Positions 16,845 to 25,982 of a stretch of DNA of 64,000 nucleotides are shown piece by piece. Made by a program: the position numbers and the translations under genes. Source of the DNA: Candidatus Obscuribacter phosphatis (GTDB lineage: Bacteria; Cyanobacteriota; Vampirovibrionia; Obscuribacterales; Obscuribacteraceae). The DNA is taken from positions 405,661-469,660 of the forward strand of contig MOYA01000002.1 in assembly GCA_001899315.1 (NCBI GenBank), given 5' to 3'. A model generated the notes under the pieces. The model was not told the origin of the DNA. It made no database searches and was given only the letters and a program-made list of their open reading frames with translations. The first letter of the stretch is position 1. Each line of letters opens with the position of its first letter.

Positions 16845-17342
16845 ATGGCGCTCATTGGCGTCGTTCTGGTTATGGTTTGCATCGGACCTGTTCTACTTGT
16901 CAGGATATTTGGCAGCGGTCGCTCCAGTCGAGTCTCTGATTTAATTCCGGCTGCTGAGACATATTTTCTTTCTTGTGGCGAGTCGATGGCGGTTGTGCGC
17001 GATGTTCTAACCAAACAAGATTTTCTTGGTTGTCGTTATCGAGTCACTTATGACCGAGTCGATGAAGGGCGCATACAGGCACGGCTCTATGGGCAGCCAA
17101 AAGGTCTGGAAGATAGCAAAGGCGCCGCCGACGTCCTTCTCAATATGCTTTTCCATCGCTTGGAAAGCAATAAGACCGAGGTTGAGTGGAGTTTTGTTGT
17201 CATGGCAAGTGGTGGCAGCGCCGCTCAGACGATTGTTTCTCTTAGCAATTCAGCTTTCAGATATGGGCTCAGAGCCGCGCAAAACTCCAGACAGTCGACG
17301 GCCGAGCAAGTCTTGTCGGACGAAGAAAAGAAGGAATCTTAG
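16845..17342 (+). CDS. membrane-anchored hypothetical protein
   Basis: A 165-residue protein with one N-terminal transmembrane helix (MALIGVVLVMVCIGPVLLV) and an alpha/beta soluble domain (YFLSCGESMAVVRDVL, YRVTYDRVDEGRIQARLYG, VEWSFVVMASGG). ATG 16845 is preferred over the GTG at 16836 because AGGTGA lies 5 nt before it. It sits between gcvT and gcvH on the same strand and might be part of that transcript, though the double terminator argues against read-through from gcvT. No family recognised. Confidence 0.6.
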   Translation: MALIGVVLVMVCIGPVLLVRIFGSGRSSRVSDLIPAAETYFLSCGESMAVVRDVLTKQDFLGCRYRVTYDRVDEGRIQARLYGQPKGLEDSKGAADVLLNMLFHRLESNKTEVEWSFVVMASGGSAAQTIVSLSNSAFRYGLRAAQNSRQSTAEQVLSDEEKKES

Positions 17343-17434
17343 TTTTAGGTTACATTCTTTCGTTGCTCAATATTTTTAAGAGCAATCTCTATTAAGCTAT
17401 CACTACTATGTTAGTAGTGACCGGAGTTTTTGCG

Positions 17435-17830
17435 ATGTCAACCCAAGCGCTCAGCCACCCCGACAACCTCAAGTATGTCAAGACTCATGAGTACATCAAA
17501 GTCGATGGCGATGTTGCCACTATTGGTATCACCGCTTTTGCCGCCGACCAGCTTGGTGATGTTACTTTCGTTGAATTGCCGAAAGTGGGCGAGAAGTTCA
17601 AGGTCGAACAAAAATTTGGTGTTATTGAATCTGTTAAGTCAGTTTCTGACCTCTATATGCCTGTCAGTGGCGAAATTGTCGAAGTGAACGACAAGCTCAA
17701 CTCTGAGCCTGAAGTTGTAAACGTTGATTGTTACACCGCCGGCTGGATGATCAAGGTGAAACTCGACAGCACTTCTGAGCTTGGTAGCCTGATGAGTGCT
17801 GAAGACTACAAGAAGTTCATAGTCGAATAA
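17435..17830 (+). CDS. gcvH: glycine cleavage system H protein (lipoyl carrier)
   Basis: GcvH carries the aminomethyl group on a lipoyl-lysine between the P, T and L proteins. The 131-residue product has the lipoylation motif ESVKSVSDLYMPVSG with the target lysine, preceded by ADQLGDVTFVELPKVG. The start is ATG 17435 with GGAG 8 nt upstream; the earlier in-frame opening at 17408 adds nine unconserved residues. The C-terminus SAEDYKKFI is typical of the family. Confidence 0.96.
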   Translation: MSTQALSHPDNLKYVKTHEYIKVDGDVATIGITAFAADQLGDVTFVELPKVGEKFKVEQKFGVIESVKSVSDLYMPVSGEIVEVNDKLNSEPEVVNVDCYTAGWMIKVKLDSTSELGSLMSAEDYKKFIVE

Positions 17831-17979
17831 ATTATTCGAATTGCAGCTCTCAGGGCAGTTTGCTTTAGGCTAATGTCTAAAGTAAGTATTAATTTACCCC
17901 TTCGCTTGATAACCTCGATATATGATCTTGGGGTCTTGTGCCGTTTGGCGGAGATTTAGCGTATTTAGGGGTGATATCT

Positions 17980-18477
17980 ATGTCAGTGCGCCTGGTTTCT
18001 GTATTGTCTTTGATGGTTGCTGTACCTGTTTCACTAGCCACTCAATTTCAAGTTTCGGCTGAAGCCGCTCCGGCTGGCAAAGCGATTGGCAAAAGTAAGT
18101 CACAAGAGGCACCTGTTGCTAAGAGTGCCGATGCTGTCACCGGGCAAGCAGGCAAGACAGCTGCGCAGCCTGCCGCCCAGAGTGCTGGTCAGACCGCTTG
18201 CGATTTGGTACCGGTTGCCGGTGCTTTCAATGTTCGCCCAGACGGCACTGTCTATCTAAAGAAAGCCAGCAAGTTTCCATTTCAAAACGACACTCAGCAG
18301 TTTGTGCCTGAAGTAGTTGTTTCCGACAAGACTTCAGCTAAAGTAGCGTTGCATGAAGTGACTGGCAAGCTGCAGCAAGATGGACTGGTGGCTAAATACA
18401 AGCAGATCAATAACGAACTACCCGGCAGCCACAGTCACCGCTCTGGTTTGGCTGGTCTGAATCGCAACTGGCAGTAG
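17980..18477 (+). CDS. small secreted hypothetical protein
   Basis: A 165-residue protein with a signal peptide (MSVRLVSVLSLMVAVPVSLA, cleavage probably near VSAEA). An Ala/Gln/Lys-rich linker follows (to about residue 65), then a small globular region (LVPVAGAFNVRPDGTVYLKK; FVPEVVVSDKTSAKVALHE). ATG 17980 has AGGGG 8 nt upstream. No family recognised. The 3' flank has a short AGAGCT hairpin followed by a long polypyrimidine tract (about 18489-18527) that may act as a weak terminator. Confidence 0.55.
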   Translation: MSVRLVSVLSLMVAVPVSLATQFQVSAEAAPAGKAIGKSKSQEAPVAKSADAVTGQAGKTAAQPAAQSAGQTACDLVPVAGAFNVRPDGTVYLKKASKFPFQNDTQQFVPEVVVSDKTSAKVALHEVTGKLQQDGLVAKYKQINNELPGSHSHRSGLAGLNRNWQ

Positions 18478-18545
18478 AGCTCTCAGCTCTCTATCTCTAT
18501 CTCTATCTCTTTCTCTTTCTCTCTTTGCCTAGCCCATAGCAGACT

Positions 18546-19385
18546 TCATTTAGATTCTTTCTTTGCTTCTGCTTCAGCCGCTGCATTTGCACCGGCGCCT
18601 GCGCCAACTCCTACGCCAACTCCTACGCCAGTTCCAGTTCCAGTACCCGTTCCAGTACCCGTTCCAGTACCCGTTCCAGTACCCGTTCCAGTACCCGTTC
18701 CCGTTCCCGTTTCAGTTTGAGTTTGATCAGTTTCAACTGCCGAAACAGACCCAGCGGCAGTGCCCGTTTCAGCGTCTGATTCGGGGGACGGCTCCTGCTT
18801 CTCGGTCTCTCGCCTCAGTTGACTTAGCCTCTCCAGCTGTTCTTGGGCTAAGTCGTAAAAACGAGAACCGGGCGTAATCTTGGCTAGTTCTTGCGGGGCT
18901 GTTTGGTCGTTATGATCGTTATCCAGTTTTTCCATAGCGTCCAGATAGAGCGCCTGATTGAGCAGGTCGTCGCTATTTTCCATAGCCGCGCCGCCGAAAA
19001 TGTCGGGGACCGGCGCCCCTCTCAAGATTTGGATGGCGGCTTTGTAGTTGCCCTGCATAATGCTGGTTTTAGCCGAATGGGCGGTATAGCTGCGCACAAA
19101 ACTGACGGTCAGGGCGCCCATGGCAAAGAGCAGACCGATAGCTATGGCCAGGTCAACCACCATTGGATGCTTATAGGTGGCGAGTTTGCCTCGTTTTCTT
19201 GGTTCGTTTCCAACTATTCCGGCTGTCTGTGCGGCAATCAAGCGGTCGGCGATGGCGTCTATTTCTTGATTGCGCTGGCTCGAAGCCAAGAAATTGGCAG
19301 CACTGGCGCCGCCATTGCCCGGGACTGAAGCTTCAGGGCTTTGACTGTTCTCTGCCGGATTATTGCTCTTCGGCTCTGTATCCAA
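18546..19385 (-). CDS. single-pass membrane protein with Gly-Thr dipeptide repeat tail
   Basis: A 279-residue protein. It has a Ser/Asn/Pro-rich N-terminus, a single transmembrane helix around residues 76-95 (VVDLAIAIGLLFAMGALTVSF), a helical region that looks TPR-like (GNYKAAIQILRG; LLNQALYLDAMEKL; ARG-free acidic linker), then a long (Gly-Thr)n, (Gly-Val)n, (Gly-Ala)n tail of about 45 residues. The start is TTG 19385 with a poor ribosome site. The repeat tail is probably extended and extracytoplasmic. No family recognised for the core. Confidence 0.6.
   Translation of the reverse strand: MDTEPKSNNPAENSQSPEASVPGNGGASAANFLASSQRNQEIDAIADRLIAAQTAGIVGNEPRKRGKLATYKHPMVVDLAIAIGLLFAMGALTVSFVRSYTAHSAKTSIMQGNYKAAIQILRGAPVPDIFGGAAMENSDDLLNQALYLDAMEKLDNDHNDQTAPQELAKITPGSRFYDLAQEQLERLSQLRRETEKQEPSPESDAETGTAAGSVSAVETDQTQTETGTGTGTGTGTGTGTGTGTGTGTGTGTGVGVGVGVGAGAGANAAAEAEAKKESK
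18637..18708. repeat. 12-bp minisatellite, five copies plus half units
   Basis: Five perfect copies of GTTCCAGTACCC (18637-18696) and two GTTCCC half-units encode the Gly-Thr tail of the minus-strand membrane protein. Length variation in multiples of six would keep the frame. Confidence 0.85.
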
Positions 19386-19433
19386 TTAATGTTCCGCCAA
19401 ACGCTGTGCTGTTTTCTTATAAACTAGCACGAT

Positions 19434-21284
19434 TCATTTGATTCGGTTATCGATGAAATCCACTATTCGTTTACTTTTCTGGCTATTACGCTCTAATTTT
19501 GCTGCTTCGTTCAAGGCTGTCAGCACAGCTTCTTTCTCGCCTGCTGTCGCCAGTTCGGCTAGGCTTTCCAGAGCTTGTCTAGACAGCGAAGTTTCGCCAG
19601 CTAATACTAGTTTGGCTAAGCCGGGCACGGCGGCGGCAATGCCCAAAGAGCCGCAAGAACGAGCTGCCGCTAGTTTGACCGAGGCGGAGGGATCTGCCAG
19701 AGCTTCGACCAAGGCTTGCTTGACTTCGCCGGCGCGAGCGATTTGCGAGTCGGTGCGCTGCAAAATATTGGCTGCTGAGTCGATGGCGGCTTCTCTTTTG
19801 TCCGGCGCCACATCTTCCATGGCTTCCAGCATCAGCGCCAGGGCTTCAGCGGTGGGCATTTTGCCAAGAGTCCGCAAGATCTGCCAGTAAATTTCTGCAT
19901 TGACAGGGTCTTTTTCACTAAGGGGCACAGCACTCTTGGGCAGTTTGCGACTGTCTAAATTGACCAGCTTGCGTGCCAGATTTGTAAGAGCCTGAGCGGC
20001 TTCGCTGTCACCAGCTAGATACAAGGCTTCAATGGCTTCCAGTCTAAATTCGGTCGATTCTTCCGCAATCTTGATCAAGATTGCCTGCGCTTGCGCCAAT
20101 TTGATTTCGCCCGCTAACAATATTTTGTGGCGAAAGGCGCTATGGCGCTGGTTGTGACTCTTGAAACCTTCGAGATCGTGCAAGAGTTGTTTCTTGTGGG
20201 TTTCGTCCTGCAGCCAATCTTGCCAGTGTTTTCTGGCAGCGGTTAGCTTTTCGGGGCTGGGCCAATCAGCTTGGGCACTGCCTCTGCCTAGGGCGGCATT
20301 CTCATCGAGCCAGTCAAGCAGCAGTCTCAGGGCTCTAATCGCCAGGGCATCGTTAGACTTGAGTTGGGCTAGATGGCTCAAAGTTTGGGGTAAGCCGAGT
20401 TCGGCTGCGGTGTGCACTTGTCCGGCGAAAGTTGAGTTGAAGGCTTCCACCAAGCCGATGGCTATTTCAAGGCCGACTGCGGCCTTTTCGTCGACGGGCT
20501 CACCTTCTTTTAGTGCTTTCAAAAAATGAGCCGGTTTATGATGTTTTGCCGCCGCCACCGATTGATAATCGAAAAAGCGGTGGTGTACTTTGAAAGCGGC
20601 GGCAAGAGCCGTACTGACTTCGTCGAGCGGCCAGTGCGAAAGAGCGCTGACCGCGTCTAACCTAATCCAGTCTTCGCCGACAAACTCGGTATAGCCGGCC
20701 AAAGCTTTTCTCGAAACTTCGGTGCGCAACTGAGACAGGGCTTGGGCTAGATGGCAAAAAGCGGGACCGGTGGCTTCTCTGGCTTGGCTGCCTCCGCCGT
20801 CGTTCGTGATACTGCCGGCGGTGTCGTGGAGGGCTTCGGCTAATCTATCGATGGCTTGGTGAGCGCCCAGATAGGCCAACAAATTTGCCGCATTGGCTCG
20901 TACTTGCCAATCAGAATGCAAGAGGGGGTCGTGGCTTGCGCGTTCAGCTTCTTCCAAATTTTTAGGCAGCAAAACATGAATGAGCGCGTCGAATTGCTTT
21001 TCTTTGATCTCGTCGACAATTTTTTTCAACTTGTCTTCCCAATGCAAGGGCGGCAACTTTAGGCAGATGCAAAGATTCTGCGAATTATTTCTATTTACTG
21101 AAGAAATAAAATCGGCTCTGACATCTTTGAAAGCCCGGGAAGACTCGGGGCTGCTGCCCACTAGTCCATGATAGAAGAGCACATGTTCGAGCCCGAAATC
21201 GTCGCCGGGCGGCGCCGATTTATCCGGTTCGACCAGAAGGTTTGTGGCTTTGCGAATCCACTTTGCAATTAGAGGCATGGTCAT
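19434..21284 (-). CDS. HEAT-repeat protein
   Basis: A 616-residue, mostly helical protein. Repeats of 30-40 residues have the HEAT pattern, for example SDWQVRANAANLLAYLG, EDWIRLDAVSALSHWP, STEFRLEAIEALYLAGDSEA, ASVKLAAARSCGSLG and SRQALESLAELATAGE. There is no signal peptide or catalytic motif. The N-terminal ~110 residues do not repeat. ATG 21284 (GGAG 10 nt upstream) is preferred over the frame opening at 21311. Probable role: cytoplasmic protein-protein scaffold, exact partner unknown. Confidence 0.8.
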   Translation of the reverse strand: MTMPLIAKWIRKATNLLVEPDKSAPPGDDFGLEHVLFYHGLVGSSPESSRAFKDVRADFISSVNRNNSQNLCICLKLPPLHWEDKLKKIVDEIKEKQFDALIHVLLPKNLEEAERASHDPLLHSDWQVRANAANLLAYLGAHQAIDRLAEALHDTAGSITNDGGGSQAREATGPAFCHLAQALSQLRTEVSRKALAGYTEFVGEDWIRLDAVSALSHWPLDEVSTALAAAFKVHHRFFDYQSVAAAKHHKPAHFLKALKEGEPVDEKAAVGLEIAIGLVEAFNSTFAGQVHTAAELGLPQTLSHLAQLKSNDALAIRALRLLLDWLDENAALGRGSAQADWPSPEKLTAARKHWQDWLQDETHKKQLLHDLEGFKSHNQRHSAFRHKILLAGEIKLAQAQAILIKIAEESTEFRLEAIEALYLAGDSEAAQALTNLARKLVNLDSRKLPKSAVPLSEKDPVNAEIYWQILRTLGKMPTAEALALMLEAMEDVAPDKREAAIDSAANILQRTDSQIARAGEVKQALVEALADPSASVKLAAARSCGSLGIAAAVPGLAKLVLAGETSLSRQALESLAELATAGEKEAVLTALNEAAKLERNSQKSKRIVDFIDNRIK

Positions 21285-21400
21285 TAATCGTTCGCTCCGG
21301 GGCTGCGGCATTCAATTTACAGGTGCTATGATCTGGAGTTTATCAGGCTTTTGATGCCAAATATCCAACCATATCGTAGTACTAATTTGTGGGGGTTTCC

Positions 21401-22513
21401 GTGAACACCTTCTTAAGCGCAGCTCAAAAGAGCTTGCAAGAACAATATCTCAAGTTTGTAAATGAAGTAGTGGCGCCGCATGCTGCCGATCTAGATGCAG
21501 GCAAAGCTTGTTCTAAAGATATGCTGACCAAGCTTGCGCAGGCCGGCTATTTGGGCATCACGGTCCCCAAAGAGCTTGGCGGTCAAGGGGGTGACCTGCT
21601 TGATGCGGTTCTCTTCGTCGAGGCTCTGGCTGGTCATTCGGCCGGTTTGGCCATGGCACTTGCCTCGCACTACAGCGTTGTCGAAGCGATAAGCCGCTAT
21701 GGCGCCGAGCTGAAAACCCGCTATTTGCCACTGCTCGCTCGCGGCGAGATGATTGGTGCTCAGGCTTTCAGTGAAGATAAAGCCGGCTCAGACCTCTCTG
21801 TCTGCCAAACTAGTTTTAGCGGTGCTGGCGGCGATGCCAAAATAACCGGCAGCAAGACCTGGGTGGTCAATGCCGACATGCCGGCTCTTTTTGCTGTTTT
21901 GGCTAAAGACGAGAATGGTTTCAAGGTTTTTCTGGTCGACTCGCAAAATAGTTCGCTCTCTCTTTCTGAACGCAAGTCGACCATGGGCTTCCGCTCTGCG
22001 CGTTTCTTCGATGTCGAGTTTAAGGGCGCCAAGGTCAGTGCCGAAGCTCTCGGCGGTGATGGTCTGGTGATCGCTGCGGCCGCCCTCGATCTCTCTAAAG
22101 TGCTTGTGGCTGGTGCGGCGCTTGGTTTGATGAATGTCGGCATCAAGCTGGCTGCTGAAAGAGCCAACAACCGCGAACAGTTCGGCGCCCCTATAGCTAA
22201 ATATCAGGGTGTGCAGTGGAAACTGGCTGATTTTTCCACCGAGTCGGCGGCATCGCAGATGCTCACTTACCGCGCTGCCTGGTCTCATGCCGGCGAGCCA
22301 ACAGAGTTTCGTAAGTACGCCGCCATGGCTAAGAGTTATGCTTCGCGCAGCGCGCGTTTGCATTCAGCCGAAGCGGTTCAGATTTTTGGCGTCATGGGTA
22401 TCTCTTGCGATGAGCCGCTTGAAAGAATCTATCGCGATGCCAAACTGACCGAAGTACTGGAAGGCACATCGGAAGTTCAGAAAGTGATTCTCAAAGAACA
22501 ACTGGGTGTCTAG
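21401..22513 (+). CDS. acyl-CoA dehydrogenase family flavoenzyme
   Basis: A 370-residue FAD enzyme that should form the alpha,beta-double bond of acyl-CoA and pass electrons to ETF. The fold is seen in order: N-terminal helices (to about 110), the FAD-binding middle (QAFSEDKAGSDLS; GSKTWVVNA), and the C-terminal helices with REQFGAPIAKYQGVQWKLAD and LTEVLEGTSEVQK. The Glu of LEGTSE occupies the catalytic-base position of short/medium-chain enzymes. The GTG at 21401, with GGGGG 5 nt upstream, is the likely start. Substrate length cannot be read. The next gene follows after 34 nt. Confidence 0.92.
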   Translation: MNTFLSAAQKSLQEQYLKFVNEVVAPHAADLDAGKACSKDMLTKLAQAGYLGITVPKELGGQGGDLLDAVLFVEALAGHSAGLAMALASHYSVVEAISRYGAELKTRYLPLLARGEMIGAQAFSEDKAGSDLSVCQTSFSGAGGDAKITGSKTWVVNADMPALFAVLAKDENGFKVFLVDSQNSSLSLSERKSTMGFRSARFFDVEFKGAKVSAEALGGDGLVIAAAALDLSKVLVAGAALGLMNVGIKLAAERANNREQFGAPIAKYQGVQWKLADFSTESAASQMLTYRAAWSHAGEPTEFRKYAAMAKSYASRSARLHSAEAVQIFGVMGISCDEPLERIYRDAKLTEVLEGTSEVQKVILKEQLGV

Positions 22514-22547
22514 TTAAAATTCAGCACTGTTGGCAGAGGAGAATGGC

Positions 22548-23777
22548 GTGAAGACAAGCTTTAGTCGATCAGCCCTGATCGCAATAGCGGCAAGCCTTAG
22601 TGTGCATGTCGCTATTGCGGTTCCTCGTGCTTTGTCTGCTCCGGCTGCTTCCGGTGACCCTTATGCCACCGGTGTGAAGCTCTTGACCGCGCGGCAGTTC
22701 GCCCCCGCCTTGCAGCATTTCAATCAGGCCATCAAGGTTAATCCACGCAATGCCATGGCTTACTACTATATAGGTCTGGCTAAGCACTATCAGGGCGACC
22801 GCGCCGGCGCCATGGAAGCTTATTCTAAAGTGGTGTCCGATTTTTCCGGCAGCGATGCCTGTAATTTGGCTCTGCGCGGTATGCAAAGTATTGATCCGAC
22901 TATTTTGCAGCAGTTGGGTTTGGCAGGCGGTGGCGGCGGTGGTCGCTCGCGCCCCAATTCTTCAGGTGCAGTTTCTTCGGGCGATGACATAGTGCCCAAT
23001 GAAAGCCGCGTTCACTTTACCAAAGAGCACAACTGCATGATTCTAGAAGGACGTGTGAATGGGCGTTCTACCCGTATGATGTTTGACACTGGGGCAGAGA
23101 ACGTCGTGCTTGGTATGAATCATATAAGAGACATGGGGCTCAACCTGGGCAAGAGTACGCAAAGTGTTAATGTCTTCGGCACCGGCAGTGGTGGCCCCAA
23201 GAAAGCTGCGGTTTATAATATCGAACTTTCGGTTGGCAATATCATCAGAAAGAACTTTCCTGTCATAGTGCAAGATGAGATGGATAACTATCCCATCATC
23301 GGACAGAGCTTTTTGTATGATTTGAAGTTTTCGGTTGATAACAACAATAATTCGATCACTTTCCAAAAACGAACCGGGCAAACTAGTTCGCAACCGATCA
23401 CGGCTAATGATGTGCCTTTTGAAAGGCAGGGCAAAGAGCTCATGGTCATGACCCAGGTGGACGGGCGTAATGTGCCGATGTGGTTTGATACCGGTGCATC
23501 TTGGATAACATTTACTCAGTCGCAAGCTCAGGCTTGCGGCATTACTGTTCCTGATGATGCGCGTGAAATGTCTACCAAAGGTGTGGCGGGCACAAGCCGC
23601 ACTCGCTTTACCCGGGTGCGTTCAATCAAGCTTGGACCAGTTGAAAAGCGCGATGTCGAGGTCGGTGTCGTCGATCATTCCGCCCAGCCTTATCCACTTT
23701 TGGGCGGCAATTTCTTGCAAGACCAGCAGTATTCAATCGATTATGACCGAGGCGTCATTCATTTTGGCAGGCACTAG
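22548..23777 (+). CDS. secreted TPR protein with tandem retropepsin-like aspartyl protease domains
   Basis: A 409-residue exported protein: signal peptide (SRSALIAIAASLSVHVAIA), two or three TPR-like helices-turn units (residues ~40-115), a Gly-rich linker, then two clan AA (retropepsin-like) domains. Each domain has the catalytic FDTGA (MMFDTGAENVVLG; MWFDTGASWITF) and the matching hydrophobic-Gly flap motif (YPIIGQSFL; YPLLGGNFL). Both halves look intact, so one chain could fold as a pepsin-like pseudodimer. Start GTG 22548 with GAGGAG. The gene 0.8 kb downstream is a paralog with the same design. Substrate unknown; periplasmic site inferred. Confidence 0.85.
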   Translation: MKTSFSRSALIAIAASLSVHVAIAVPRALSAPAASGDPYATGVKLLTARQFAPALQHFNQAIKVNPRNAMAYYYIGLAKHYQGDRAGAMEAYSKVVSDFSGSDACNLALRGMQSIDPTILQQLGLAGGGGGGRSRPNSSGAVSSGDDIVPNESRVHFTKEHNCMILEGRVNGRSTRMMFDTGAENVVLGMNHIRDMGLNLGKSTQSVNVFGTGSGGPKKAAVYNIELSVGNIIRKNFPVIVQDEMDNYPIIGQSFLYDLKFSVDNNNNSITFQKRTGQTSSQPITANDVPFERQGKELMVMTQVDGRNVPMWFDTGASWITFTQSQAQACGITVPDDAREMSTKGVAGTSRTRFTRVRSIKLGPVEKRDVEVGVVDHSAQPYPLLGGNFLQDQQYSIDYDRGVIHFGRH

Positions 23778-23783
23778 GCGACG

Positions 23784-24584
23784 ATGACACAAGCGCCGGT
23801 TTCAGTTTCTCTGGTCATTATCGCAAAGAACGAAGAGCGCACCATCGGCAAGGTGATTGATGCTGCCAAGGAACTTGTCACTGAGATAATTGTCGTTGAC
23901 TCGGGCTCCAGCGATAAAACTTGTGAAATAGCCTCGGAAAGAGGTGCTCGGGTAATCTTTCAAGAGTGGTTGGGCTATGCCGCCCAGAAAAACTTTGCCA
24001 TCGACCAAGCACAAGGTGATTGGATCTTAAGTCTTGATGCCGATGAAATATTGAGCCCAGCCTTGGTGGAAGAAATGAAGCAGCTTATAGCCTCGCCCGG
24101 CTTTGCCCAGTTCGATGGTTATAAGATTCCGCGGGTACTCTATATCGGCGAGAAGGCTGTCCTACATGGAGGCTTCTATCCCGATGCCCAACTACGCCTG
24201 ATCAAGCGCGGAGCTGGGCGCTTCGGCGATAGGTTGGTGCATGAAGCAATCAAGATGGATGGTCCCAAAGCCGTGTTGAAAAATCATATGGACCATTACT
24301 CGTATAGAACAGTCGATGATTTTGCTCAGGCTATGGAAAAATATGCCAGACTCTCGGCAAAAGAATTTCACGGACGGATTGAAAGCGGCAGAGCCAAGCC
24401 CGGCTTTCGTACCAGTTTGCTTAACTTGTTTTTGCACCCATATTGGACATTCTTTCAGCGTTTTGTGCTGCGCGGCGGTTTTAAGGACGGTTCGCTCGGG
24501 CTAAAGTTGGCTTTGATATATAGCGACTATGTGCGAAAAAAGATACTCTATTTGAGAGAGCTGCTTTCAGGAGGCACCGGCTAA
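23784..24584 (+). CDS. family 2 glycosyltransferase (LPS-core WaaE/KdtX-like)
   Basis: A 266-residue GT-A enzyme with the standard start (VSLVIIAKNEERTIG), the VVDSGSSDKT loop and SLDADEIL as the metal-binding DXD. The GGFYPDAQLRLIKRGAGRFG segment and the later VLKNHMDHYSY and YSDYVRKKILYL parts resemble the lipopolysaccharide inner-core beta-glucosyltransferase group. It likely decorates an envelope glycan. It lies 6 nt after the first TPR-protease gene and its stop directly abuts the second, so the three genes form one operon. Confidence 0.88.
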   Translation: MTQAPVSVSLVIIAKNEERTIGKVIDAAKELVTEIIVVDSGSSDKTCEIASERGARVIFQEWLGYAAQKNFAIDQAQGDWILSLDADEILSPALVEEMKQLIASPGFAQFDGYKIPRVLYIGEKAVLHGGFYPDAQLRLIKRGAGRFGDRLVHEAIKMDGPKAVLKNHMDHYSYRTVDDFAQAMEKYARLSAKEFHGRIESGRAKPGFRTSLLNLFLHPYWTFFQRFVLRGGFKDGSLGLKLALIYSDYVRKKILYLRELLSGGTG

Positions 24585-25871
24585 ATGAGAATGAAGAGTG
24601 GTGTTGTGGTGAAAACTGGGGTTTTCCTGGCGGCATTTGTGTTGCAGGCAATTCTGCCCGGTTATGCCGATGATGCCTATACTACCGGTGTCAAGCTACT
24701 CACTGGCAAAAATTTCAACGCCGCCTGTCAGTCTTTTCAGTCGGCGGTCAAGCAAGATCCCAAGAACAGCATGGCTTATTACTATTTGGGTCTTTCGCGG
24801 CATTATATGGGCGACCGTAATGGCGCCATGACTATCTATAAGCAGGTGGTGAAAGGTTTTCCTGGTACTGTGGCCGCCAATCAAGCCTTGAGTGCCATCG
24901 CCACCCTAGACCCCGGTGCCGCAGTTGCCGCCCAACAGGGGCGCAGCGGTTATCCCAGTTCGGGCAGTTCGTCCGCCGGCCAGGGTCGGTCTTTACAGAG
25001 CGGCTCACAAGCCGGTGCACAAGCTGGGTCACAAGAAGCATATTACGGGCGCTCTGCTGCCAATGACCTCATTCCTGATGAAACCAGGGTTTATTTCACC
25101 AAAGAAAGTAACTGTTTTGTATTTGATGTGACAGTCAACAACCGTCCAATCAAAATGCTCTTTGATACGGGCGCCGAAAGCACAGTTTTGGGGCGCAATC
25201 ATATGAAAGAGCTGGGCTTGCCTGTGCCCACCGGTAAGCCCCATGGCGAAGCTCACGGTGTAGGCGAGGGTGGCGCTCAGAAAGTTTGGATGTCGAAGGC
25301 CGATGTTTCACTTTCAAATATAACCCGCAAGAATTTTCCCATTATGGTGCAGGAATACATGCCGGGTATGCCGCTTTTGGGGCAGACTTTCTTCCAAGAT
25401 TTCAAATATACAGTCGATAACGCCGCCCATTGCATTCATTTCGTCAAGCGCAGCCGAGATAGCGGTGGTTCTATTTATGCTTCGCTCAACAATGATAGAA
25501 ATGCCGTTCCCTTTAGAAGAATGGGCAATGAGATAGTGGTCGACACCGAGATAAACGGCAAAAAAATTCCTATGTTCTTTGATACCGGTGCTTCGGGCGT
25601 GGCCCTCTCTCCTGAGCATCTGCGTCAGCTTGGTCTCGAGATTCCTGAAGATGCTACTACTTCCATGTCTCAGGGCATTGCCGGTGACACACTCTGCAAG
25701 ATGTTTCCGGTGTCATCCCTAAAGGTGGGACCTATAGAGAAGCGAAACTTCGAAATAGGCGTGGTTATGCAATCAAATATGCCGTATCCACTCTTGGGTC
25801 AGACAGCTTATAGCGATTATCAGTACACTATCGATTACAACAAAAAGCTTATCTATTTTGTGCGGCGCTAA
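24585..25871 (+). CDS. second secreted TPR/tandem retropepsin-like protein
   Basis: A 428-residue paralog of the protein encoded at 22548-23777. Signal peptide (TGVFLAAFVLQAILPGYA), a TPR-like region that matches its sister closely (DAYTTGVKLLTGKNF; NSMAYYYLGLSRHYMGDR), a longer Ser/Gly/Gln linker, then two aspartyl protease domains with MLFDTGAESTVLG / MPLLGQTFF and MFFDTGASGVALS / YPLLGQTAY. Start ATG with GGAGG 10 nt upstream. Gene duplication around an inserted glycosyltransferase is the simplest reading. Confidence 0.85.
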   Translation: MRMKSGVVVKTGVFLAAFVLQAILPGYADDAYTTGVKLLTGKNFNAACQSFQSAVKQDPKNSMAYYYLGLSRHYMGDRNGAMTIYKQVVKGFPGTVAANQALSAIATLDPGAAVAAQQGRSGYPSSGSSSAGQGRSLQSGSQAGAQAGSQEAYYGRSAANDLIPDETRVYFTKESNCFVFDVTVNNRPIKMLFDTGAESTVLGRNHMKELGLPVPTGKPHGEAHGVGEGGAQKVWMSKADVSLSNITRKNFPIMVQEYMPGMPLLGQTFFQDFKYTVDNAAHCIHFVKRSRDSGGSIYASLNNDRNAVPFRRMGNEIVVDTEINGKKIPMFFDTGASGVALSPEHLRQLGLEIPEDATTSMSQGIAGDTLCKMFPVSSLKVGPIEKRNFEIGVVMQSNMPYPLLGQTAYSDYQYTIDYNKKLIYFVRR

Positions 25872-25982
25872 ACTAAGCTCAGCTGGCGCTGCCGGCAGCC
25901 GACGATAGTCTATTCAGTTGTGAAACGACAGCCGAGAAAGCTTTTGAGATGCCGGCACTGAGCGCCCCTTGGTAAAAATAAA

